Positions 34,086-43,305 of a stretch of DNA of 64,000 nucleotides are shown here, piece by piece. The notes under the pieces were generated by a model. The model was not told the origin of the DNA, did no database searches, and saw nothing but the letters and a program-made list of their open reading frames with translations. Position 1 is the stretch's first letter, and the number at the start of each line of letters is the position of its first letter. Origin of the DNA: Agrypnia vestita (Eukaryota > Arthropoda > Insecta > Trichoptera > Phryganeidae); assembly GCA_016648135.1 (NCBI GenBank), contig JADDOH010014936.1, positions 1 to 64,000 on the forward strand, in the 5' to 3' direction. The position numbers and the translations under genes are program-made.

Positions 34086-34104
34086 TTCGTATTTTGAGTA
34101 CTTG

Positions 34105-34228
34105 AAGATGCGTGGCAGCACGGTCTTGCATTGTAGCTAAAAAAATGTCAACCTGGAGACGAATGAGAAGGACTGATATGGGAGTTTTGCTCATAAAACG
34201 GTCCTGAGTAAGCGGTGGGTACCATTCA
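34105..34228 (+). mobile_element. R1-like LINE 3' terminus, second part of split copy
   Basis: The plus strand shares GCTCATAAAACGGTCCTG and GGTGGGTACC with the 3' terminus of the 8336-9942 element (there inverted). It has the same orientation as 31725-32062, so the two are one copy interrupted by the LINE. Confidence 0.75.
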
Positions 34229-34750
34229 CATAACCAGGGTAGTAGAGATAACAATAAATTTATTAAAATAAATTGGAAAATATTGGAGCCCTGGCGTGAA
34301 CAAAGTTCGCCGATATTAAATCCACCAAAATTTTCAACACGACGTCATCCATCACTGTGTATATTTCCCACGTGCCTACCACGTGATTGCTACGCGTGGT
34401 TATTTGAGGCACAACGGGAATTATTCTGCCCGATCCACGCCATTTCGTCAAAGCCGAGAGGGAAGGCAAATAATTGGTAGGGATGACAAGGATAACATTA
34501 TTATGACGAAGCTAAAGTGAAATTGTTTCGAGAAGAATGATTTCTGTATTACTGACTTGATTAAATGAAAACACGTACTATCTATTCATAGCAGAGGCTG
34601 TGCCTTTCCATGATTCTTTCCGGATATATCAAATCACGCATCCTGTAGAAGGCTTCTTCTTTGTGTCCCCGAAAATACAAAACTGAATAACGCTTGTTAG
34701 AAAGGTACAGCTAGTCGTCGTACTTGATTAAATGTCTCTAGGGTGACGTT
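34229..34750. other. Mixed-composition intergenic stretch
   Basis: No gene recognised. Two CACGTG E-box-like motifs occur at about 34369 and 34380. Unmatched in the window; may be single-copy DNA. Confidence 0.3.
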
Positions 34751-34799
34751 ACGTATGATACAGGAGAAGATAGTAAATAAAATACACGTGGTGAATGTT

Positions 34800-35092
34800 A
34801 CAGGTAACACGAAAGATCTGACGTGATCGGATAAATCAAAATTTGGAGGATAGTGAATGAGTTTGTGTACTTGGGAAGTATGTTTAGTAGAGACGGCAGG
34901 GCTGAGAACGATATCGAAAGGAGAGTGATTGCGGGTAACAAAGTAAACGGTGCTATGAATGCCATTATAGCCAATAAGAACCTGTCAAAAGAAGCAAGAC
35001 TAGAGGTACATAACGGCGTTCTAGTGCCAGCTCTGATGTATGGGAGTGAAGCCTGGAATCGGCAAAAAAGGAATGAAAGTAGACTGAATAGA
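34800..35092 (+). pseudogene. LINE family A RT C-terminal fragment
   Basis: The frame 34853-35092 reads NEFVYLGSMFSRDGRAENDI, ERRVIAGNKVNGAMNAI and LMYGSEAWNRQKRNESRLN. It is the best-preserved family A coding piece (about 80 codons without a stop) and shows the segment upstream of that kept at 536. The copy ends abruptly at 35092 without its 3' end. Confidence 0.85.
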
Positions 35093-36119
35093 ACGTCAAT
35101 TCAACGAATTAAATTAATACACTTTTTCTCAATTTATCACTCATGTATAAACTCTTAATTATCGCTGGATAAGTCTTTCGAGAAATATATGTTCAAATAT
35201 TGCATGTAACCTAAGCTTGTCGCTAATCTCGCACCAGTAGAAATGTCAAAATAAAAATGACTCTATAGCCGCGACAAGGTTTTGCTTGTACAGGAAACAT
35301 GTTGATTTTCCGGTCATTACAGTGTTTCTAGTTTGTTCTCATCGCTTTCCTATTCTAGATATTCTTCGAATGTTATAGTTAATTTCAGAGTGTGGTAGTG
35401 TATTCCAGAATGTATTGGAATGTACTAAAGATTTCGATAGCTTTGTTCCGTAGTGACATATTCCAATAGTGTGTAAATTTCTCCGAATCGTATCATAACG
35501 TAACAGCATAAACAAAGATTAATAGGGCCAATCGTCACTGAGATAGCAACTGAAGTTGTTCACACAACAGAGATGAAATGCTGAAAGTAACTATGTAGTG
35601 CAATTTTGTTAATAAGTTTGGTTGGTCCAGGTGGTAGTACTAAGATAACGCTGGGCGCATTCCGATGCAATTCACTCTCCACACGGTTCGTTATGGCACA
35701 TCGTTAAATGTCTGACCAGGGTCATCCTTTTAGGACAGTGTTTAAAATTGTGTAGACAGTAACACCCCCCATAGTCTCTTTTACAGGGCAGACCTCACAT
35801 TTGAGAATGTAGTTTCACGCCATCTATTCTGTTTCTTTTTTTTATCAAGCTACTTCAAGGGACGCACGTCCATGAAGGTAAGATAATGAAGTTGGACCCG
35901 CCATAAACCCAAAGCTGTTCTACGAGCAATGACTTCCATATCAGCCCTTTAATTTCACCATCTGCGTTGGCATTATTTTAATGTCGAAGTGGTGACCTTC
36001 CTTAGAAATTGACTTTTATACTATATTCAATTTACCTTTAAATTGAAATCTATTATTATAATTTAATTATTACAAAAAATATAATTTCCCCTATGAAATT
36101 CTCCCATTGTCTAGATTTC
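35093..36119. other. Intergenic; part shared with 14.4 kb
   Basis: 35218-35440 resembles 14372-14620 (see that entry). The remainder shows nothing recognisable. Confidence 0.35.
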
Positions 36120-36605
36120 TTTTATGTAAATTATATATTAATTTAATCGAAGTATTGGCCATTGTTATCGATGTAATTTTGGAATTTTAATAGAAGATCA
36201 TTGATGCCTTTGCTTTAGGAATCCTGGGGATGGAATTGATGAATGCTTTAAAAGCGTTTGTCATCGCCTCATCGTAGTTGAAATTTTTCGCTTGTAAAAC
36301 GTTATCCAAATTCCGAATAAATTTAAAATTGCTAAGTGCAAGGTCTGGCAAGGTGGGTGATGGAGAGTTTCAATTCAAAGCTGTTGTGATTTTAAGATGG
36401 TTTGTTGTGAAGTATGTGGACTAGCGTCGTCGTGGAGAAGTAGTGGACTAGAATGATAATTGAGATGTGTCGGTTGTTTGATAGAGAGCTTGTCCATCAT
36501 CTTTTTCAATTTTCGAAAGTATAAATCTGTAGTGATTGATGTGGTAGATCTCAAGAATTTGTAGTAATTATTCCGGCATAGGTCCACCATGCAGTCACAA
36601 GCGGT
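36120..36605 (-). pseudogene. Old mariner transposase relic, C-terminal half
   Basis: The minus strand gives WWT-AGI near 36590, then KKMMDKLSIKQPTHLN and LLLHDDASPHTSQQT, the second catalytic block (HDNARPHTA in intact copies), followed by decayed sequence equivalent to the C-terminus. Stops and shifts throughout. Same strand as the relic at 38272-38670, which supplies the N-terminal half; the two most likely come from one copy split by later insertions. Confidence 0.75.
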
Positions 36606-36873
36606 ATGATCGATAATACTGAAATTATGCAGAGCATTGGTTTGTATGTTCCTTAGACATCGTCAGCATAGATTGTTTCACATTCCAATATACAGGACCA
36701 ACCTGCCGATAGTTATGCCTGTGGGAAGAGCTACAGCTATGCTGAATAAAATCGTTTTGGATATTGATATATTCCATGTGTCTGAAGGGGTTTTCCGAAG
36801 CAGGATTCTCCTACACCTTTGACCAGATTGTATATGTTATTTTAAATTGATTACATATTCTTATTTAAATATA

Positions 36874-38158
36874 TTAGGTCCTTACATATGAAATTGGCGT
36901 TTAGTTTGGGAGGAACATAAAGCCGATTTCTTTTTATTATAATATATTTATTTAATCAAAGTATGTACCATTGCTATCTATGCACTTTTGCCATCTCATA
37001 GGTAGTTCATCGATCCCTTTACTAAATAAACCATTCGGACGGGAATCAATAAAATCTTTGAAGGCGGTTTGGACTGCCCCATCGGAGTTGAATTTTTCCT
37101 TTGCAAGAAGTTATACAAATTTCGAAAAAAATGGTAATCTGTTGGGGCAAGGTCCGGAGAGTACGGTGGATGTCTTAGACATTCCAATTGAAGCTCCTCT
37201 AATTTGGTAGCCGTCTGTTGTGCAGTGTGTGGTCTAGCGTTATCATGAAGCAGCAGTGGCCTAGAGCGATTAACCAGCCTCGGTTGTTTAGCAGCTAGCT
37301 TTTCCATCATGGTTTGCAGTTGCTGACAATAGACATCTGCCGTAATCGTCTGGCCAGATTTAAGAAAGCTGTAGTGAACGACACCAGCACTAGTCCACCA
37401 AACGCTCACAAGTAACTTTTTTGGAGTCAATTTTCGCTTGGGGCATGGTTTGGCTGGTTCGGCAGGGTTCAGCCATTGCGATGAGCGCTTCCGATTATCG
37501 TACAGTATCCACTTTTCATCACAGGTAATGATTCGATTTAAAATCCCTTCATTATTGTGCCGGTTGAGTAATGCAACGCAGCAGTCAACGCTCGTTTGTT
37601 GATTTGCTTCACTCAATTCGTGAGGTACCCACCTTTCAAGCTTTTTCACCTTACCAATTTGCTTCAAGTGGATTAAAACAGTTTTATCACTAACACCGCA
37701 GCCTGCAGCTAACTCGGATGTGGTTTGCGATGGATCCGCTTCCACAATAGCCTTCAATTCTTCATTATCAACTTTGGTCTCCGGCCGTCCACGGGGCTTG
37801 TTCTGCAGGTCGAAATTTCCAGAACGAAAACGTTGGAACCAAAAACGCACTGTGTTTTCTTTTGCGGCACCGTCGCCATACACATCATTAATCCTTCGAG
37901 CCGTTTCTGCAGCACTGGTGCCACGGTGGAACTCTTACTCGTAAATAACGCGATATTTCAAGTTTTTCATTTTGTAAACTGAGTGACGCAAAGAAATAAA
38001 CAATTGAGGAAAAAACAAATGAATTATAATTTTCAAAGCACAAATACATGAGTAAATAGCTGTATAAATTTGGATTTGGAATTCCTAACCAGAGAGAAGA
38101 TATTTGAGATCAAATTCGCCAGTACGGCAAAACGCCAATTTCATATGTAAGGACCTAA
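36874..38158 (-). mobile_element. mariner transposon with perfect 29-bp TIRs
   Basis: Length 1285 bp. TIRs 36874-36902 and 38130-38158 are exact inverted copies beginning TTAGGTCCTTACATATGAAA, with TA at both flanks (36872-36873, 38159-38160), the canonical mariner target duplication. Structure is complete, but the transposase gene carries a stop and a frameshift. Identical TIRs indicate it is the youngest of the three nested elements here. Confidence 0.95.
36952..37970 (-). pseudogene. mariner transposase (DD34D), one stop and one frameshift
   Basis: Start ATG at 37970 (MKNLKYRVIYE). A TAA at 37935-37937 interrupts codon 12, and a one-base loss near 37105 shifts the last 45 codons before the natural stop at 36952. 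Between, the protein shows the N-terminal helix-turn-helix half (ENTVRFWFQRFRSGNFDLQN), the WVPHELSE motif, and the catalytic triad in ITCDEKW, LLLHDNARPHTA and YSPDLAPTDYHFF. The spacing between the second and third Asp is 34 residues, the mariner signature. Expected length about 340 residues, normal for the family. The two lesions should abolish activity. Confidence 0.95.
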
Positions 38159-38271
38159 TATACATAGATATACCTTCATAATATGTATGCATTAAGTTTA
38201 AGTTTGTAATGTACATATTATCGAATAAATAAATGAATTGAATTGAAAAAAAATTTAAAAGCAGTTTTTTT

Positions 38272-38670
38272 TTACTCAAAGTGCTTAAGGGCATACTTTT
38301 TATCACATGTAGCAATCTAATTTAAAATGTTCTCATTTATGTGCCGAATCAACGAATTAAGGCAAGCCTCGCCGTAAGTCGCTGTTTTCCGTCAGTAAGT
38401 TCATACCTTCCTTAAGTAAGTTCGTATTTCCTTAAGTAAGTTCATATTTCCTTAAGTAAGTTCATATTTCCTTAAGTAAGTTCAGCAGGTACCCACCTGG
38501 CAAGCTTCTTTATTTTCGCAATTTGAAGAAAATGAATCACTATCGTTTTGTCACTGACGTTAAAGGCTGTAGCTAATTTTGACGTGGTTTGGGATGGATC
38601 CGCTTCCACTATAGCTTTCAATTCGTCAAGGAGTCGTGACGTAAATGTCAGATTCACGTTTGCGAGAATC
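38272..38670 (-). pseudogene. Old mariner transposase relic, N-terminal half
   Basis: The minus strand encodes LKAIVEADPSQTTSKLATAF, then NVSDKTIVIHFLQIAKI and WVPAEL, matching residues about 50-115 of the nearby mariner, then, past a 20-bp tandem repeat, RRGLP and ATCDKKYALKHFE, the first catalytic Asp block (ITCDEKW). It stops where the C-terminal relic at 36605 would begin, about 35 residues later. Confidence 0.8.
38395..38483 (+). repeat. 20-bp tandem repeat, four copies, inside mariner relic
   Basis: TTCATATTTCCTTAAGTAAG and near-identical versions at 38401, 38421, 38441 and 38461. It disrupts the relic between the WVP-EL and the first catalytic motifs, so it expanded after inactivation. 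Confidence 0.9.
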
Positions 38671-38811
38671 AAAAGCGCCTAGAAATGCAAAAAAAAAAAC
38701 GAAAAATATATTAATTTTTCAAAGCAAGAAAACACTTTGTGTCTTGACATTAAAATACATTTAAGAATAAATTAAATACTATGTTTTAAACCACTTCATC
38801 GCTATATATTT

Positions 38812-38852
38812 GTCAACTAGTTTCGGTTGGACTAAACCTTCTTCAGGACAAT
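38812..38852 (-). ncRNA. Hammerhead ribozyme-like motif (left arm)
   Basis: Minus strand: TTGTC, CTGAAGA, one base, GGTTT/AGTC/CAACC stem, GAA, palindromic ACTAGT, T, then GACAA pairing with TTGTC. Core complete. Confidence 0.7.
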
Positions 38853-38961
38853 TATAATATAGACTAGCAGTCCAATTAGCTATTATTCAGGACAATTATA
38901 ATATAGACTAGCAGTCCAATCAGTTATTGTTCAGGACAATTATAATATCAGTCTATATTAT

Positions 38962-39006
38962 AATTGTCCTGAAGAAGGTTGAGTCCAACCGAAACTAGTT
39001 GACAAA
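38962..39006 (+). ncRNA. Hammerhead ribozyme-like motif (right arm)
   Basis: TTGTC, CTGAAGA (38969-38975), one base, GGTTG/AGTC/CAACC, GAA, ACTAGT, T and GACAA. Helix I is 5 bp, helix II 5 bp perfect: the best-formed motif in the window. Confidence 0.75.
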
Positions 39007-39057
39007 TATATAGCGATGAAGTGGTTTAAAACATAGTATTTAATTTATTCTTAAATG

Positions 39058-39715
39058 TCGAAAAATATATGTTATTTATACAATTCCTTTGACTCTGTCT
39101 ACATATAGCGTCGTCTCTGTGAGACATCCATGATATATCTACATAAATGATCGTTGAATTTCAATAAGCGGGCAAGAACCAGAAAATGAAAGATTGATAC
39201 GCCATTGCTAGATTTGGGCTGCAGCGCACACTGAAGAAGCAAGCAAGAAAACTATTCGACAGAAAACACCATCTAGTGTCTAGACGACGCAACCGAACCA
39301 ATTACCCACTGCCTCCGTCCCGGCCGGGAGGTAATTTACATTTATTAACGCGACCCCACAAGGCTTCTGCGGCGCACAGAGATCACAGTGGGGTTGCAAC
39401 GGGGTGTGTTTTCGTACAAACAATCTTGAACGTGTGTTCAAGGGATAAGTAAGGCTCCTCGCAAGTTTAATGAAATATTTGGCTTCCATTTCGCCTCTCC
39501 TTTGAGTGGTATTTGCCAACCGAAAACAAACATAATTTGAAAACCAAACACAACAAATATCCTTGATATTTCACTCCGCTACCATAATTGGGTCATATTA
39601 TACTCTACGCTTCTTGCTCAGCACTACAATCATTCTCGCTTATTAAATTTTCAAACATATTTTCAGCATTCATTCCAACAAATATGTACTTAGTGCATAA
39701 ATAATGCAAACAATA
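39058..39715. other. Intergenic, nothing firmly recognised
   Basis: 39085-39150 carries GTCGTCTCTGTGAGACATCCATGA, a piece of the repeat listed at 42630-42770. 39290-39420 is GC-richer and unmatched. Confidence 0.35.
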
Positions 39716-40173
39716 GTAACGTGATGGTAGAATTAAAAATGGCTACTGTTGTGAATTCTCGAGCCATCACGACGCGACATTTATTTATAAAAAGAAACCG
39801 ACCGGCTACTGCACAAGTATTTGTTTGACGTTTTACGAGTGCGACATTACCAGCGTTATAAAATGCAGCGTAACAATGTGACTGGCGCGTGTTTTATCAA
39901 GTGACGGATATTCGGTGCAAGAACCTACCAACGAGGGAGAATTTTTCTGAGTAGTTTATGTAATGTGCATCAGTATATGAGAGATAAGTTATTCAGGAGT
40001 AATAAAACTACAGCGAAGATTCTAGAAACAAATACGAAATCGGAAAATTAGTGAATGTATATTTAAAAACAGTGCTCTAGACGTGTTCATGTCCAGTGAC
40101 TTTTGTGAAATTAATTAAAACATTAAATAAGTTTAAGTGTTTCATTTGCCTTCTGTAGCCACGTCCCGTGACA
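39716..40173 (+). mobile_element. Solo LTR, TGTCAC family
   Basis: The right edge is CACGTCCCGTGACA, preceded by AAGTGTTTCATTTGCC and GTGTTCATGTCCAGTGAC, as at 24.4 and 44.5 kb. The left edge (GTAACGTGATGG near 39716) is uncertain. TTTATAAAAAG at 39785 could be the TATA box. Confidence 0.6.
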
Positions 40174-40515
40174 ACGTATATGATTTTAGACAGCCCTTTG
40201 AAAGACTACACATTATTTGAGACCAATGTGGTTAGCAGTGCGGAGGTGCTTCAGAGTTCAAGAGTCAGTAGAGAGTCACATGCTACATCGACTGATACTC
40301 GAGAAAATCGTAAGATAAAAGGAAGAACCAAAAGGAGACAGGTGGATTCACTAAAACATTTTATAATCGTGACCAAACATGACAAAAAGTAAAAATGTCT
40401 ATATCGATTAAAGAGTCAAGGTTGTTATAACGGTCGTTAGACATATTTAACTGTAACTGGTTGCGGATATTTTATACGAACCGTATGTTTTTCCGATTCT
40501 CGACGTTTCGTTGAA

Positions 40516-40932
40516 TTCTACATAGGACAAACCATACGCAATATCGCTACAGGATTGAAGGAACATATTGAAGCAATTAAAAACAACAACTCCAATATAT
40601 CGGCAATCTGCGAACATGCATCTAAAGGGAGTCTCTGTCACTTCATCAGATTTGACAAGACGAAAATCTTATCAACAGAACCGCACCTTATACCCAGATT
40701 AGTGAGGGAGTCCATTGAAATATACAAGCGTCCCAATTTCAAAAGAGATGACAGTTACAAACTATCGAGTATTTGGCGCCCTGTTCTAACGACATTGATT
40801 CAACCCTTGAGAGACGTCGCAGTAAAGTCCGCCGACGTACCTAGTATACATTGCACACTGGCGACCTCTGTTGTAGAAGAAACGAACACTCCACAACAAA
40901 GTGCATACAATTTACGCCCTCGAAAGCAGTAA
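40516..40932 (+). pseudogene. PLE GIY-YIG domain and ORF C-terminus
   Basis: Frame FYIGQTIRNIATGLKEHIEA, then SAICEHASKGSLCHF, IRFDKTKILSTEPHLIPRL, ESIEIYKRPNFKRDDSYKLS and the terminal SAYNLRPRKQ. YIGQ, the Arg-containing helix, the KEH motif and the C-terminal IEI-K-PNFNR block are the PLE GIY-YIG endonuclease layout. About 138 codons with no stop, starting abruptly at the truncation, so no native start codon. The catalytic Glu region (EPH--PRL-RE) is retained. The stop codon lies 12 bases before the ribozyme motif. Confidence 0.9.
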
Positions 40933-40937
40933 AGGTC

Positions 40938-40985
40938 GTCCTCCTGATGACGTTGAAAGGGAATTCAACGAAACGTCGAGGAAAA
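40938..40985 (+). ncRNA. Hammerhead ribozyme-like motif, PLE type
   Basis: CTC, CTGATGA (40944-40950), one base, stem GTTGAA/AGGGAA/TTCAAC, GAA, ACGT, C and GAG. Located directly after the PLE ORF stop, the position described for PLE hammerheads. Confidence 0.75.
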
Positions 40986-41267
40986 ACCTACAGTTCGTAT
41001 AAAATATCCGGAACCAGTATATATATATATTTCGTTTTCTCTACCCGCCAAGTTTTCTCCACAACCAGCCACAACCTCCCACCGGTGGTTATGGTGGTGG
41101 ATATCCCTTGGTGTCACATCGAAAATATGCGTGTTTGGTGGGGGTCGCTGTGCGTGGGTGGGAGTGGGTGACGAAAATGTGCTTTCTAGCATACTTTTTT
41201 CTTATGGGAAGGCCGCTAATGCATTAGATTGTTTCAAAATAGACGCGCCGACTGTGTCGGTGTGTCT

Positions 41268-41336
41268 AGAAGGTTCCGGAAAAACTGATCTAGAAAGTTC
41301 TGGAAGGAGAAGGTTCCAGAAAATTATCGAAAGTTC
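41268..41336 (+). promoter_or_regulatory. Heat-shock element array 1
   Basis: GAA/TTC units at 41269, 41274, 41279 (perfect GAAnnTTCnnGAA), then 41293, 41298, 41303, 41309, 41314, 41319, and GAAnnTTC at 41329-41336. Alternating units with 5-base spacing are the binding site for heat-shock factor trimers. Confidence 0.7.
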
Positions 41337-41379
41337 TATAAGGCGCTAAACTGAGTGGCGGAATGTGACGGTGTGTCTA

Positions 41380-41453
41380 GAAGGTTCCTGTACATTCGAT
41401 AAATTTCTTGTAAGTTCTGGAAGGAGAATGTTCTAGAAGATTCGCGAAAGTTC
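41380..41453 (+). promoter_or_regulatory. Heat-shock element array 2
   Basis: GAAGGTTC at 41380-41387, then TTC 41415, GAA 41420, GAA 41426, TTC 41431, GAA 41436, TTC 41441, GAA 41446, TTC 41451. The last six alternate in perfect 5-base steps, longer than the three units usually needed for HSF binding. Confidence 0.75.
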
Positions 41454-41513
41454 CTTGACGATCCAAACAGTGAACTAAAAAACTACGCGTGCGAAGCCGC
41501 GAGCGCACAGCTA

Positions 41514-41900
41514 GTATGTCTATATCGAGTTGCTCGAATAGTCGATCGAAAACGAACGACGCCAAATAGAGGATCAAATCAATTTGAATGCTAAGTGTTC
41601 ATTGATCAAGCAATCAAACACCGAGTCGCACCCCGATACAACTAACCCCATTAGGCTCAGTAGGGGGTGAGTCGAATATCCGGAAGGGTAACAAATCCGA
41701 AAATAATTGGCGCCGACATCCTATTTGCCGCGGTGAAACAGTCAACAGGGAAATCCTTTTACGTCGAAAGGGGGCGATTGCGATCCAAAATCAATACCGC
41801 CGCGTCTTGTGGCGTGGTTATCGGTTGAGGGCTTAAATTGTCACCCGCAATTGTCACGCGCATATAGAATTGTGCCAAACTGGAGCGTATGGAAGAGGGA
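41514..41900. other. Non-repetitive mixed-composition stretch
   Basis: No gene. GC-richer than the window (41640-41860), unmatched elsewhere; possible single-copy host DNA. Confidence 0.3.
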
Positions 41901-41904
41901 GGTT

Positions 41905-42270
41905 TTTACTCCCTTTATTTCAACTCGTGGCGTCTGGTTGACGCAAAAACTTTGGATCGATTTTTAACCCTTTTCCCGTGATCCAATCGAGCTGAAACTT
42001 TGCAAGCAGACTCGTGGCGACGATCAACAAGATCTGTCAAATTTTTGTTAAAAAATAATAATAATTATAGTTCTACTTACTAAGTTGTATGAAGAGACTG
42101 CGACGCATTTTGTAGACACTAAACCTGATTATAGTATAATTTTGGAATTTTGGAAATTTTTTATTACTCCCTTTCGTAGCGTCGACCGAAGCCCAACGCG
42201 TAGGTTAAGCGCCAAACCAGTTTCAACTAGTAAATGAGAAAGAGAGTATGATAAAAACTTGTTTTTTATG
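41905..42270. mobile_element. ACTCCCTTTCTC-family element, copy 2
   Basis: Shares GATCCAATCGAGCTGAAACTTTGCAAGCAGACTCGTGGCGACG and CGCCAAACCAGTTTCAACTAG with 23255-23580 and ends AGAGAGTATGATAAAAACTTG. An internal second ATTACTCCCTTTCG (42163) suggests a partial duplication or nested copy. Confidence 0.6.
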
Positions 42271-42379
42271 GGTTAGTTTTTTTTAATGTGTGAATTTCTC
42301 ATTCTCGGTGGTACACAATAAAGTTTTGGGGATGAAGTTTAAGCAATTTTTATCGGAAATTTATCATTTTAATAAATAT

Positions 42380-42780
42380 AAAAAAAAACATTTTATCGAA
42401 CTATCAACACGCCAATGGTCCCATTATAACAAAAACAAAAAAACTATATACTTAAAAATATAAAGATATCGTTACCAGTTGCGAAATCGGTGTACCTATA
42501 CTATTTCCTGACTACAGATGTCTCTAGCACAACCCCTTCAAATATATGGAAGGTTTAAATATGGAATATATTTAAATAAATTTCAAAAATTTGATAACGT
42601 GTGGGTGTTCTTACAACGGAATTGGTAAGCGTTGCATTTTGTAGAGTACACTTAAGCCAGCTCGTACAGGTTGTAAGCACTGGGCCATCGTATAAAAGTC
42701 TTCCGTACACGTTTCTCATATAAATAGCTTCGTCTCTGTGAGAGTTTTATAATTGTCTTAATTAAAAAATATATATGGGA
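42380..42780 (-). mobile_element. PLE-like terminal fragment and associated repeat
   Basis: CAACACGCCAATGGTCCC is a worn minus-strand form of the GGACCATTGGCC ribozyme. 42630-42770 holds TTAAGCCAGCTCGTACAGG...GGGCCATCGTATAAAAGTCTTCCGTACACG...CTTCGTCTCTGTGAGAG, a block repeated at 55920-56050 and 60505-60620 and, in part, at 39085, 48190 and (inverted) 54335-54440. Confidence 0.5.
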
Positions 42781-43305
42781 GTTGTAAAAATAAACACTTT
42801 TTCTAATTTATAAAAGTTCTAATTTATCTACTCTGTAATCCTACGGTATTTTTCTAAGATTTATGGAAAATTTATTAATGTCGGTTTGTTTCCAGAACAT
42901 ATTTAAAGATGTATAATTTCAAAAAATTAACAAGTTTTGATATTGTCTCTGAATTCTTGTCGTAATTTCACGACAGATATTTGTGAGTGGATACACGTAG
43001 ATGTTACACCTTTACGTGTGGGGTTGTGATAACATTTGTTACGCATTTGCAAAATCAATTAAGGTGTAGTTTGGGATGACAAACATATAAATGTCGGGGC
43101 AAACTGAGCCGACTGTTAATGCGAATATTTGGTTTCTGCGACGTATCAATTTTCAATTTTGATACTTAACTCCCGGAGGTGTGACATTTGGTGGGGGAAG
43201 CGGCTGAGCAATTAACGATAAATGATGGGGCCTGTAATGCGGGCGAATATAATGTAATGTCTTAATTATTGGGTGAATTTAGGGTAGTTTTTCAAGCCAA
43301 AAGTG
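42781..43305. other. Intergenic
   Basis: 43000-43270 is mixed in composition and unmatched in the window; no gene seen. Confidence 0.35.

Larger units (their letters stand above)
32065..34104 (-). mobile_element. Jockey/CR1-type LINE, 5'-truncated, inserted in the R1-like copy
   Basis: The minus-strand element runs from the start of its surviving RT (34085) to a TAAATAAATAAA tail at 32068-32093. Its 3' UTR includes GCTGTTGGTCTTCCATAAAC, a common insect LINE terminus, and an 86-bp minisatellite. It separates the two pieces of an R1-like 3' end. Confidence 0.8.
36606..38257 (+). mobile_element. LINE 3' fragment, itself split by a mariner
   Basis: Plus-strand frame near 36640-36820 reads RLFHIPIYRTNLPIVMPVGR and DIDIFHVSEGVFRSRILLHL, the terminal block of Jockey/CR1-type RTs (LFHIPFHRTN...DIDIF-S---F+). 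It continues as 3' UTR to 36873, is interrupted by the mariner 36874-38158, and resumes to AATAAATAAATGAATTGAATTGAAAAAAAA at 38224-38256. GCAGT occurs at both outer junctions (about 36593 and 38262), a possible short target duplication. Confidence 0.65.
38758..39057. repeat. Ribozyme palindrome, 108-bp arms, 44-bp triplication in the centre
   Basis: Arms 38758-38865 and 38950-39057 are inverted and almost identical. Each arm has a hammerhead-like core. Between them, units beginning TCAGGACAATTATAATAT start at 38843, 38887 and 38931, exactly 44 bases apart. The unit is the inner edge of the arm, so the centre grew by repeated copying of that edge. Confidence 0.85.
40437..41015 (+). mobile_element. 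Penelope-like element, 5'-truncated, inverted terminal copies
   Basis: Left: plus-strand GGTTGCGGATATTTTATACG...TTCTCGACGTTTCGTTGAATTC (about 40457-40518) is the inverted form of the right terminal region 40968-41015 (GAATTCAACGAAACGTCGAG...TATAAAATATCCGGAACCAG). Between lies the GIY-YIG domain and ORF end. PLEs often have such inverted partial terminal copies. The RT domain is missing. Confidence 0.8.
41180..41513 (+). mobile_element. Helitron 3' region
   Basis: The 3' end GCGTGCGAAGCCGCGAGCGCACAGCTAG|T (41486-41513) is a classical Helitron terminus: GC-rich hairpin and CTAG before T. The 5' end was not located; it may lie between 41020 and 41180. The body consists of two related segments (41255-41340 and 41365-41455) rich in GAANNTTC. 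Confidence 0.8.
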
